Assembly: GCA_003507395.1 (NCBI GenBank)
Contig: DNVW01000005.1
Coordinates: 57,290 to 87,505 of the forward strand
Length of the DNA: 30,216 nucleotides
Origin: Clostridiales bacterium
GTDB lineage: Bacteria; Bacillota; Clostridia; TANB77; CAG-508
Direction of reading: 5' to 3'
The notes below the pieces were generated by a model. The model did not search any database and had not been told where the DNA came from. It saw only the letters and a list, made by a program, of their open reading frames with translations. Below, one piece after another: positions 1-6,725 of this stretch. A program made the translations under genes and the position numbers. Numbering within the stretch: the first letter of the stretch is position 1; every line of letters starts with the position of its first letter.

Positions 1-164
1 ACTATTCACTATTAACTCTTCATTCATCCACTATTCATTTTGACCGACAAGTCTCACATTTGGAGCGATTTAGGAGGTTATTTGCAAAAAATATGCCTAT
101 TTTTCATAGTGCTCCTCCCATATTTTGCTCAAAAAAATAATTCAATTAATCAACTGCTTTAAGC
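1..164 (-). other. Leader-type transcribed region with 9-codon ORF, cut by window edge
   Basis: Reading leftward from the promoter at 193-165, the minus strand carries a strong ribosome site (GGGAGGAGC at 119-111), then a nine-codon ORF at 107-78 encoding MKNRHIFCK and a stop. Just after the stop come CCTCC (77-73) and GCTCC (66-62), which are complementary to the two halves of that ribosome site, so the RNA could fold to hide it. Further left (about 1-40) is a degenerate tandem repeat of ACTATTCA-like units. The gene this leader would serve lies outside the window. This is an inference from layout; the short ORF could be chance. Confidence 0.35.
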
Positions 165-193
165 ATTATAGCATATAATAAAAAAACTGGCAA
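165..193 (-). promoter_or_regulatory. Promoter for the left-edge leader unit
   Basis: On the minus strand TTGCCA (193-188) and TATAAT (170-165) are 17 bp apart, a near-consensus housekeeping promoter. The -35 box lies inside the 3' arm of the terminator hairpin of the upstream small RNA, so terminator and promoter are nested. Confidence 0.6.
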
Positions 194-216
194 CTAATTA
201 TTTCTAACTAGTCGCC
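181..216 (-). terminator. Rho-independent terminator of the candidate small RNA
   Basis: On the minus strand GGCGACTAGTTA (216-205) pairs over 12 bp, with two G-U pairs, with TAATTAGTTGCC (200-189) around a GAAA loop. An AG and a run of six T follow (188-181). This is a strong intrinsic terminator. Confidence 0.85.
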
Positions 217-279
217 TTTCATAGCAATTTAACTGGAACCTTCGTTCCTTTCATAGCAATCTTTATAGATTACTTTCTA
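181..279 (-). ncRNA. Candidate ~100-nt structured small RNA with two direct repeats
   Basis: A promoter (313-285) and a strong terminator (216-181) bracket about 100 nt on the minus strand with no convincing ORF. Inside are two exact copies of a 14-mer (ATTGCTATGAAAGG on the minus strand, at 260-247 and 228-215) with a 32-nt period. Each copy runs directly into a hairpin: the first into GGAAC-GAAG-GTTCC (248-235), the second into the terminator stem. I do not recognise an Rfam family. Short tandem repeats ahead of a terminator next to a MazF-fold gene recall type III antitoxin RNAs (ToxI, CptI). However, the neighbouring MazF gene lies upstream rather than downstream, so that link is only a hypothesis. 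Confidence 0.55.
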
Positions 280-284
280 ATACT

Positions 285-313
285 ATGATACTATATTTTA
301 CTCTAAATGTCAA
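285..313 (-). promoter_or_regulatory. Promoter of the candidate small RNA
   Basis: The minus strand has TTGACA (313-308) and TATCAT (290-285) separated by 17 bp. The -35 box is a perfect match and the spacing is ideal. It lies immediately downstream of the MazF-like stop codon, so the RNA is expressed independently of that gene. Confidence 0.7.
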
Positions 314-332
314 CGATTTATTCATTAAATTG

Positions 333-1082
333 TTATATAGTATTACACATATTATCGCCAAATTCTAGGCATATTTTATTAGATATGATATCCATATCTT
401 TACCTTCTAATGTTCCTATCGTTCCGGAAAAATTCACTCTTAATATGCTAGTTTTTTTCATTCTTGTAATTCTTGCCCATCTAAGCATTTTTCTAAATCC
501 ATTTATTTTTTCTAACTCAATTATCTCTGTAATTTTATCTTTCTGTTTTTTACATTCTTCTATATTGATTTTACCATCTTCTAAATCTTTTTCTATTCTT
601 GCATATTCTGTTGGTTTCTTTGATGATATTGGTACAACAAATAAATCTTTATCAAAATTTTTTAGTATAACAGCAGGGTGCATTCCTCCAAATTCATTTC
701 CTATATTAAATCCAAAATCCATCCATACCACATTGCCTCTTTTAAATAAAACATATTTCATAAGCGTTTTGGTATCTTCTACTGATATATTTGTATTATT
801 AAATGTATATTTATTGTCTTTGAAAGTATAATTTGCTTTGATTATAGATTTTGCATTTTTATTAGCCTTATTAAATGTGTATCGTGTAATAACATAATTT
901 GGCAAAGTATGTTTAATTACATTTGTATAGATATAATTTTCATCTTTTTCATTTTCTATTATTTCTGTTTTATCTTTAATCCAAGTAAAATATAGTTTTC
1001 CTCTTTTTATATCTTTATCTATTTTTAAAATTTTTCTAAAATTTCTTAATTGCTTTAAACAATTTATATAGGCTTCTTTCAA
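333..1082 (-). CDS. PemK/MazF-like toxin-fold protein with long N-terminal extension
   Basis: This 249-aa protein carries a PemK/MazF signature at residues about 114-153: KRGNVVWMDFG, then GGMHPAVIL, then FVVPISS. It matches the beta-barrel of ribosome-independent endoribonuclease toxins. A typical MazF is about 110-120 aa; this one has about 113 extra N-terminal residues of unknown fold and a charged insertion (about 155-190) before the C-terminal strand. The start is a TTG at 1082, preceded by AGGAG about nine bases upstream. It has its own promoter at 1143-1115. No mazE-like antitoxin is recognisable. The upstream 93-aa ORF is separated by about 120 bp and the next unit downstream is a small RNA. 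RNase activity is a family inference; a structural or RNA-binding role is possible. Confidence 0.7.
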   Translation of the reverse strand: MKEAYINCLKQLRNFRKILKIDKDIKRGKLYFTWIKDKTEIIENEKDENYIYTNVIKHTLPNYVITRYTFNKANKNAKSIIKANYTFKDNKYTFNNTNISVEDTKTLMKYVLFKRGNVVWMDFGFNIGNEFGGMHPAVILKNFDKDLFVVPISSKKPTEYARIEKDLEDGKINIEECKKQKDKITEIIELEKINGFRKMLRWARITRMKKTSILRVNFSGTIGTLEGKDMDIISNKICLEFGDNMCNTI

Positions 1083-1114
1083 ACTATCTCACTCCTTGTA
1101 GATATATTTTTTAT

Positions 1115-1143
1115 ATTGTATCAAACCTTTGTTCTTTTATCAA
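1115..1143 (-). promoter_or_regulatory. Promoter of the MazF-like gene
   Basis: The minus strand has TTGATA (1143-1138), a 17-bp spacer and TACAAT (1120-1115), ending about 30 bp ahead of the ribosome site. This separates the MazF-like gene from the small ORF upstream. Confidence 0.6.
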
Positions 1144-1204
1144 GTGCTTTTTATAAATCTCTCCTTTCACTTTTGAATGGAAAGGCACAAAAAAACTCTA
1201 AAAT

Positions 1205-1486
1205 TTATAGCCTTTCTATGTAGTCTTTTAATTGAGATAAATGGTATTTATTCCTTAAATCTCCCACATAAAAGTAATCGTGTTTATTAAAGAATAAAAA
1301 TAATTTATCTTTAATAATTACTCTATGTGGTTCTACATACGCTAAGTTTGTATGTTCTATAATTCTTAAACAACCTTCATATATCCTTATTTGTTCAAGT
1401 TTTATAGCATTCAAACTGCAAGCCCATTCAATTTTAGAGAGCAATTTTCTTTTTATCTTGTTTTTCTTCTTTACAATGCTAATCAT
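1205..1486 (-). CDS. Small hypothetical protein (93 aa)
   Basis: I do not recognise this protein. The chosen ATG at 1486 follows AAGGAAGG on the minus strand. The frame stays open for 15 more codons upstream, but without a start that has a ribosome site. The product is strongly basic at its N-terminus (KKKNKIKRK), with a hydrophobic aromatic patch near residues 65-80 (LFLFFNKHDYFYVGD). No signal peptide or clear membrane helix is present. It sits between the tRNA-Gly gene and the MazF-like gene on the same strand. A position upstream of a toxin gene would suit an antitoxin, but spacing and a separate promoter argue against simple coupling. Its coding status is moderately supported by length and ribosome site only. 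Confidence 0.45.
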   Translation of the reverse strand: MISIVKKKNKIKRKLLSKIEWACSLNAIKLEQIRIYEGCLRIIEHTNLAYVEPHRVIIKDKLFLFFNKHDYFYVGDLRNKYHLSQLKDYIERL

Positions 1487-1521
1487 ACCACACCATCCTT
1501 CCTTTTTCAAGTTAAAGGCGA

Positions 1522-1547
1522 ACAAAATCAACCTTTTACAGTTGATT
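1522..1547 (-). terminator. Probable terminator after tRNA-Gly
   Basis: On the minus strand AATCAAC (1547-1541) and GTTGATT (1532-1526) form a 7-bp stem with an 8-nt loop, followed by a short broken T tract (TTGTT). It is weak but well placed about 35 nt past the tRNA 3' end. Confidence 0.45.
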
Positions 1548-1581
1548 CAATCGTTTCGTCTGGTGCGACGATTTTACTTAA

Positions 1582-1655
<74 letters not shown>

Positions 1656-1745
1656 ATATTTATTGTCTATAAAGATTATATACAATAAAACTATATATAT
1701 ATTATATTGAAGTTAACATGTTTTTGCAAGCTTTTGGCAAATAAT

Positions 1746-2234
1746 TTAATATCCTTTAAATTCTGTAAGACTCTCATCGTTATCTATAAAAGATTGAACA
1801 TCAATCACCCTAAAATGTTCTTTAGAATCTCTAACTATTACTTGCTTTAATCCTGCATTTATTATCATTCTTTTACATAAAGCACAAGGACTAGCATTTT
1901 CAACGTATGTGCCATCTTTAAAATTTATACCAACTAAATATAAAGTGCCATCAAGCATATCTTTTCTGCTAGCACTTATAATTGCATTTTGCTCTGCATG
2001 AATGCTCCTACATAATTCATATCGTTCACCTCTAGGAACATTTAAATTTTCTCTTATGCAAGAATTTAAATCACAACAATTTTTTCTTCCTCTAGGAGCG
2101 CCAACATATCCTGTTGATATTATTTCATCATTTTTTACAATAATTGCTCCAAAATTTCTTCTTATGCAAGTACCTCTTTTAGTAACAGATTCTGCTATAT
2201 CTAAATAATAATTAGTTTTATCTATCCTACTCAT
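1746..2234 (-). CDS. comEB: dCMP deaminase (ComEB-like)
   Basis: This cytosolic zinc enzyme probably converts dCMP to dUMP, feeding dTMP synthesis. The cytidine-deaminase signature is complete: His79-Ala-Glu81 supplies one zinc ligand and the catalytic Glu, and the PCALC segment gives Cys117 and Cys120. Length (162 aa) fits deoxycytidylate deaminases of the ComEB group. A cluster of extra cysteines (53, 54, 59, 75) matches the additional metal-binding insert seen in some family members. The ATG at 2234 has GAAGGGAG six bases upstream. An extended -10 (TGATATAAT, ending at 2272) lies upstream on the minus strand, divergent from the next gene. A tRNA or other nucleotide deaminase is less likely given the HAEQ and PCALC spacing. 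Confidence 0.88.
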   Translation of the reverse strand: MSRIDKTNYYLDIAESVTKRGTCIRRNFGAIIVKNDEIISTGYVGAPRGRKNCCDLNSCIRENLNVPRGERYELCRSIHAEQNAIISASRKDMLDGTLYLVGINFKDGTYVENASPCALCKRMIINAGLKQVIVRDSKEHFRVIDVQSFIDNDESLTEFKGY

Positions 2235-2286
2235 TTAGAACTCCCTTCTAAAATAATTATTAATTTTAAATATTATATCATAAAAA

Positions 2287-2315
2287 TTGAAAAAGAAATA
2301 GAAATATGATATATT
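2287..2315 (+). promoter_or_regulatory. Promoter of the P-loop/Asp23-cmk-plsC run
   Basis: TTGAAA (2287-2292), a 17-bp spacer and TATATT (2310-2315), about 30 bp before the ATG at 2346, which has an AAAGAGGG ribosome site. It is divergent from the dCMP deaminase promoter. Confidence 0.55.
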
Positions 2316-2345
2316 TAATTTATTAATTAAAAAAAGAGGGATAAA

Positions 2346-3215
2346 ATGAGTTTATTATTTAATAACAATAATGAAAATATAAAAGTTTATGCTTTTGTTG
2401 GCCCATCTGGAACAGGAAAAAGTTACAGAGCTCAAATGGTAGCGAGCGAAAATAATATAAATTATATTATAGATGATGGTTTATTAATAAATGAGAATAA
2501 TGTAGTAGCAGGGACATCAGCCAAAAAAGCGCCTACAAAAATAGAAACAGTAAAAAGAGCTATATTTGTAAATGAACAAGAGAAACAGGAAATGAAAAAA
2601 GCTCTTAGAAAATATAGGCCGGAAGCAATTTTGATTTTAGGAACTTCAGATGGAATGGTAGAAAAAATAACGGAAAATCTTGGATTACAAAAACCTGTGA
2701 AAACAATATATATAAATGAAGTCGCAACAGAAGCTGAAATGCAAACAGCAAAAACAATAAGAAAGACTGAAGGAAAACATGTAATACCTGTACCAACATT
2801 TGAAATAAAAAAAGATTTTTCAGGATATATATTAGATCCATTACAAATATTTAAATCAAAAGGAAAAGGAAATGCACCATATATTTCAGAAAAATCAATA
2901 ATAAGACCAACATTTAGTTATTTGGGAAATTTTATAATATCAGATACAGTGTTTAGACAAATAGCAGAATATTTAGCTAAAAAAACGGAGGCTATTAATA
3001 AAGTAATAAGAACAAGGGTTGAAAAAACACCAGAAGGCCCTATTATTTATATGGAAGTAATAGTTACTTATGGATACAATGTATTATCTGCTTTAAGGGA
3101 ATTTAAAGAAAAGGTAAGAAAAGAAATAGAAATATTAACTACAATGAATGTGGTGGACATAACAATCGTGGCAAAAGGAATATATATGCCAGAAGAAAAA
3201 AAGAAGGAGGATTAA
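2346..3215 (+). CDS. P-loop ATPase domain fused to Asp23/Gls24-like domain
   Basis: This 289-aa protein has a Walker A motif GPSGTGKS at residues 19-26 in an N-terminal kinase-like domain. Its C-terminal part (about 185-280) resembles the Asp23/Gls24 alkaline-shock or envelope-stress fold: RIAEYLAKKT-like helix, VEKTPEGPIIYMEVIVTYG strand pair, then ALREFKEKVRKEIE and VDITIVAKGI. Nothing indicates export or membrane insertion. Proteins of this arrangement are annotated as Asp23/Gls24-family in Clostridia, but I know of no defined function. It sits two bases upstream of cmk and shares its transcript, so a role near nucleotide metabolism or envelope homeostasis is possible. Ribosome site AAAGAGGG precedes the ATG. 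Confidence 0.75.
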   Translation: MSLLFNNNNENIKVYAFVGPSGTGKSYRAQMVASENNINYIIDDGLLINENNVVAGTSAKKAPTKIETVKRAIFVNEQEKQEMKKALRKYRPEAILILGTSDGMVEKITENLGLQKPVKTIYINEVATEAEMQTAKTIRKTEGKHVIPVPTFEIKKDFSGYILDPLQIFKSKGKGNAPYISEKSIIRPTFSYLGNFIISDTVFRQIAEYLAKKTEAINKVIRTRVEKTPEGPIIYMEVIVTYGYNVLSALREFKEKVRKEIEILTTMNVVDITIVAKGIYMPEEKKKED

Positions 3216-3217
3216 CA

Positions 3218-3898
3218 ATGTCTTTCATAGTTGCAATAGATGGACCTGCAGGGACAGGAAAAGGGACTATTACAAAATTAGTTGCAAAAGATTTTGGGCT
3301 AATTAATATAGATACTGGAGCAACATATAGATGTGTTACATTAGAAATGCTTAATCAAAACATTTCAATTCACGAAACCGAGAAGATTATTAAAATATCA
3401 GAAAACATAAATATGAAAATAGAAAATAACAATGGATTTCAAACTATATTTTTGAATGAAGAGGATGTGACAGAAAAAATTAGAAGCAAAGAAGTAACAG
3501 AATTGGTTTCACAAGTTTCTTCAATTGTTGAAGTAAGATTAAATATGGTAAAACTACAAAGAAAATTGGCAGAAGGAAAAGATGTTATAATGGAGGGAAG
3601 AGATATTACAACATATGTGTTCCCAAATGCAAATGTAAAAATATATTTAGATGCAGATGTAGAAGAAAGAGCAAAAAGAAGGTATAAAGAAAATTTAGAA
3701 AAAGGAATAAATATGACTTATGAAGAAGTTTTAGAGCATATAAAATGGAGAGATAATAATGACAAAAATAAAGAATTAGGAGCTTTAAGGATTGCAGAAG
3801 ATGCTATTGTTATAGATACTACGAAGTTAAGTATTGAAGAAGTAAAACAAAAAGTTGAAGAAATTATAAAAAAAGCTAAAGGAGAAGTTAAATGTTAA
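3218..3898 (+). CDS. cmk: Cytidylate kinase
   Basis: It phosphorylates CMP and dCMP with ATP in pyrimidine salvage. The P-loop DGPAGTGKG is at residues 8-16, the substrate-contacting DTGATYR at 32-38, and the conserved GRD of the GRDIGT element at 127-129 (here GRDITT). The lid Arg cluster ERAKRRYKE and the WRDNND segment (KWRDNNDKN) follow. Length 226 aa is normal. The start at 3218 has AAGAAGGAGG directly upstream, inside the end of the preceding gene. It overlaps plsC by seven bases, the cmk-plsC order common in Clostridia; ispH, often next in that order, is absent. Confidence 0.97.
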   Translation: MSFIVAIDGPAGTGKGTITKLVAKDFGLINIDTGATYRCVTLEMLNQNISIHETEKIIKISENINMKIENNNGFQTIFLNEEDVTEKIRSKEVTELVSQVSSIVEVRLNMVKLQRKLAEGKDVIMEGRDITTYVFPNANVKIYLDADVEERAKRRYKENLEKGINMTYEEVLEHIKWRDNNDKNKELGALRIAEDAIVIDTTKLSIEEVKQKVEEIIKKAKGEVKC

Positions 3899-4479
3899 GA
3901 AAAATAATAGTTTTTTTAGTATATATATTTAATGTTATTGTATTTAGAGTAAAATGTGTAGGACAAGAAAATATACAAAATAAGGGAGCATATATAATAT
4001 GTGCAAATCATACATCTAATTGGGATGCACCAATATTAGTTTCTAATTTGAAAAGAAAAGTATATGTAATGGCAAAAGCAGAATTATTTAAAAATAAATT
4101 TATAAAATGGTTAGGAGATAAATGTTGTGTATTTCCAGTAAAAAGAGGAATGAGAGATATAGAATCTATAAAGTACTCTCTAAAACTTTTAAAAGATGGT
4201 GAAATACTAGTGATATTTCCAGAAGGGACAAGAAAAGGATTAGAAAAAAACGGAAAGGCACAAAATGGAGTGGCATATATGGCTATAAGAACAGGAGTAC
4301 CTGTAATACCTGTTGGAATTCAAGGAGAAATGAAACCATTCAGAAAAGTGAAATTAAATATAGGAGAACCATTAGATTTTAGCCAATACAAATCTAATAA
4401 GCCAGAAAAAGAGATACTAGATAAAGTAAGTAAAGAGATAATGGACAATATTATTATGTTGACAAACGAGAATATTTAG
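3892..4479 (+). CDS. plsC: 1-acyl-sn-glycerol-3-phosphate acyltransferase
   Basis: This enzyme adds the second acyl chain to lysophosphatidic acid at the inner membrane face, giving phosphatidic acid. The catalytic NHTSNWD block (HX4D, His40 and Asp45) and the glycerophosphate-binding FPEGTR block (109-114) are both present, as is VPVIPVGIQG. A hydrophobic N-terminal helix (about 3-19) would anchor it. Length 195 aa is on the short side of normal. Translation probably couples to cmk through the seven-base overlap (GGAGAAG precedes the ATG). Confidence 0.95.
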   Translation: MLRKIIVFLVYIFNVIVFRVKCVGQENIQNKGAYIICANHTSNWDAPILVSNLKRKVYVMAKAELFKNKFIKWLGDKCCVFPVKRGMRDIESIKYSLKLLKDGEILVIFPEGTRKGLEKNGKAQNGVAYMAIRTGVPVIPVGIQGEMKPFRKVKLNIGEPLDFSQYKSNKPEKEILDKVSKEIMDNIIMLTNENI

Positions 4480-4487
4480 AGTACAAT
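4459..4487 (+). promoter_or_regulatory. Promoter of typA inside the plsC 3' end
   Basis: TTGACA (4459-4464) and TACAAT (4482-4487) are 17 bp apart, a near-perfect vegetative promoter straddling the plsC stop codon. It would give typA its own transcript with an approximately 65-nt leader that contains a TTACTAT/ATAGTAA inverted repeat (about 4519-4543). Confidence 0.65.
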
Positions 4488-4560
4488 ATAAAGGTTAGTA
4501 AATAGAGATAAAATCATATTACTATTTAAAAAATACATAGTAAAAAGAGAAGGGGAAAAA

Positions 4561-6378
4561 ATGATAAACGAAAACATAAGAAATATAGCAATTATTGCAC
4601 ACGTAGACCACGGAAAAACTACATTAGTAGATGCACTTTTAAAACAAAGTCATGTATTTAGAGAAAATGAACAAGTACAAGAAAGAGTAATGGATTCAAA
4701 TGATTTGGAAAAAGAGAGAGGAATTACAATCCTTTCTAAAAATACATCAGTTATGTACAAAAATATAAAAATAAATATAGTAGATACACCAGGACATGCT
4801 GACTTTGGAGGAGAGGTTGAACGTGTTTTAAAAATGGTGGATGGCGTGCTTTTATTAGTAGATGCATTTGAAGGACCAATGCCACAAACTAGAGAGGTTT
4901 TAAAAAAATCTCTTGCACTAAACTTAAAACCAATAGTTGTAATTAATAAAATAGATAGACCAGGGGCTAATCCTTTAAAAGTTGTTGACCAAGTTTTAGA
5001 ATTATTTATAGAATTAAATGCAACAGATGAACAATTAGATTTTCCAGTTATATATGCTTCTGCAAAAAATGGAATAGCTAAAATGAGTTTAAATGAAGAA
5101 AGCGATAATATAGAATGTATTTTTGATACAATAATAAAAAATATAGATGCGCCAAAATGTGATATTGACGGAACAATGCAAATGCTTGTATCAAATATAG
5201 ATTATGATGAATACTTAGGTAGAATAGCAGTTGGAAGAGTAGAAAGAGGAACAATAACTAATGGAACGAATGTAGCTATTTGTAAAAAAGATAAAATAGA
5301 ACATGGGAAGATAGCAAAATTATTTACTTATGTAGGTTTAAAAAGGACAGAAGTAGAAAGTGTGCAAGCAGGGGACATAGTTTGTCTATCTGGAATTCCA
5401 GATATAAATATAGGAGATACAATTTGTGATTCAAATAACCCAGAAAAGATAGACTTTGTAGATATAGATGAACCAACAGTATCTATGACATTTAGTGTAA
5501 ATAACGGACCATTTGCAGGAAGAGAAGGACAATTTGTAACTTCAAGACATATAAGAGATAGATTATTTAAGGAACTAGAAAGAAATGTTAGTTTACGTGT
5601 AAAAGAAACAGAATCAGCAGATAGTTTTGAAGTATGTGGACGTGGGGAATTACATTTGTCTGTATTAATAGAAACTATGAGAAGAGAAGGCTTTGAACTT
5701 TTAGTGTCTAGACCAAAAGTTATAATAAAAGAAATAGATGGAGTAAAATGTGAACCAATAGAAAGATTGGTAGTAAATGTTCCTGATGATTGTATTGGAA
5801 ATGTTATCGAAAAGTTAGGAAGAAGAAAAGCAGAAATGATTAATATGGAACCAGCAGAAGTAGGACACACAAAAGTGGAATTTAAAATACCTGCTAGAGG
5901 ATTAATTGGATACAGAACAGAGTTTTTAACAGATACCAAAGGTGAAGGAACTATGAATAGCATTTTTGACAGTTATGAACCATATAAAGGAGAAGTTCAA
6001 TCTAGAACTAGAGGAGTACTTGTTGCATTTGAACAAGGAACATCTATAACTTATGGATTGTATAATGCACAAGAAAGAGGAGAGTTGTTTATTGGACCAG
6101 GTGTTGAAGTATATGAGGGAATGATAGTTGGAATAAACTCAAGAAATGAAGATATTTCAATAAACGTATGTAAAGAAAAACACTTAACTAACACAAGAGC
6201 TTCTGGATCTGATGATGCATTAAGATTGGTTCCACCAATAAAACTATCATTGGAAAAGGCAATAGAATTTATAGAAGAAGATGAACTTGTAGAAATAACG
6301 CCTAAGAATATTAGATTAAGAAAAAAAATATTAGATAACAAAACAAGAGAAAGAATGGCAGCAAGATTAAAAAAATAA
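4561..6378 (+). CDS. typA: Ribosome-associated GTPase TypA/BipA
   Basis: This translational GTPase of the EF-G/LepA superfamily binds the 70S A-site region and aids large-subunit assembly, especially under stress or cold. G1 AHVDHGKT is at residues 13-20, G2 RGIT near 53-56, G3 DTPGH at 75-79 and G4 NKID at 129-132. The TypA-typical C-terminal block with RARGLIGYRTEFL-type sequence (PARGLIGYRTEFLTD), GEGTMN and RTRGVLVAFEQG is intact. Length 605 aa is normal. Ribosome site AGAAGGGG precedes the ATG. It has its own promoter and is followed 14 bp later by a small unknown gene. Confidence 0.98.
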   Translation: MINENIRNIAIIAHVDHGKTTLVDALLKQSHVFRENEQVQERVMDSNDLEKERGITILSKNTSVMYKNIKINIVDTPGHADFGGEVERVLKMVDGVLLLVDAFEGPMPQTREVLKKSLALNLKPIVVINKIDRPGANPLKVVDQVLELFIELNATDEQLDFPVIYASAKNGIAKMSLNEESDNIECIFDTIIKNIDAPKCDIDGTMQMLVSNIDYDEYLGRIAVGRVERGTITNGTNVAICKKDKIEHGKIAKLFTYVGLKRTEVESVQAGDIVCLSGIPDINIGDTICDSNNPEKIDFVDIDEPTVSMTFSVNNGPFAGREGQFVTSRHIRDRLFKELERNVSLRVKETESADSFEVCGRGELHLSVLIETMRREGFELLVSRPKVIIKEIDGVKCEPIERLVVNVPDDCIGNVIEKLGRRKAEMINMEPAEVGHTKVEFKIPARGLIGYRTEFLTDTKGEGTMNSIFDSYEPYKGEVQSRTRGVLVAFEQGTSITYGLYNAQERGELFIGPGVEVYEGMIVGINSRNEDISINVCKEKHLTNTRASGSDDALRLVPPIKLSLEKAIEFIEEDELVEITPKNIRLRKKILDNKTRERMAARLKK

Positions 6379-6392
6379 AGGAGGAAAAAAAT

Positions 6393-6725
6393 ATGGGAGC
6401 TAAGCTTAAAAAAAATGGTAGTGGACCAAATCAGTATTCTTATGATATGAGAGGATATTATAGTGAAAGGTTCAGGGGGGATTTTAAGACAGAGAGAGAG
6501 AAACAAAATGATGAAGAAAGAAGATTAGATAATAAAGCAAGAGAAATATTTAGAGCAAGAATCATGGAATTAGCTAAAGAAGGGAAAAATGCAACTGAAA
6601 TATTAGAGATTCTTAAATCAGAAAATATAATACCAAAATCTTTAATAGGAGAGCAGATAATATATCAAATATCTTGCTATTACAATAAAGCAAAAAACGA
6701 AAAAGGATATGAAAATGATAGATAA
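6393..6725 (+). CDS. Hypothetical protein, 110 aa
   Basis: I do not recognise a family. The N-terminus is glycine/tyrosine-rich (about 1-30). Residues 30-60 are strongly charged and helical (FKTEREKQNDEERRLDNKAREI). The C-terminal part (GKNATEILEILKSENIIPKSLIGEQI) has the look of a small helix-turn-helix or three-helix unit. AAAGGAGG lies eight bases before the ATG. It is sandwiched between typA and trmR and overlaps trmR by 11-17 bases, so it is very likely translated with them. An RNA- or DNA-binding role connected with translation is a guess from context only. Confidence 0.65.
   Translation: MGAKLKKNGSGPNQYSYDMRGYYSERFRGDFKTEREKQNDEERRLDNKAREIFRARIMELAKEGKNATEILEILKSENIIPKSLIGEQIIYQISCYYNKAKNEKGYENDR

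Noticed and set aside
215..260. Two 14-bp direct repeats with 32-bp period as a mini CRISPR array
   Set aside because: Only two copies, each repeat is half the usual length, the sequence between them is a hairpin rather than a spacer, and no cas gene is near.
181..280. The small RNA as a Cas9 tracrRNA
   Set aside because: No anti-repeat can be identified because no CRISPR repeat or cas9 is in the window, and the hairpins do not match a nexus pattern I know.
307..831. 174-aa open frame on the plus strand opposite the MazF-like gene
   Set aside because: Low-complexity Ser/Leu/Phe-rich product, no ribosome site, and antisense to a gene with clear motifs.
5328..5963. 211-aa minus-strand open frame inside typA
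   Set aside because: It is a shadow of typA codon bias: Ser/Ile/Phe-rich, no ribosome site, and typA motifs are unbroken through the region.
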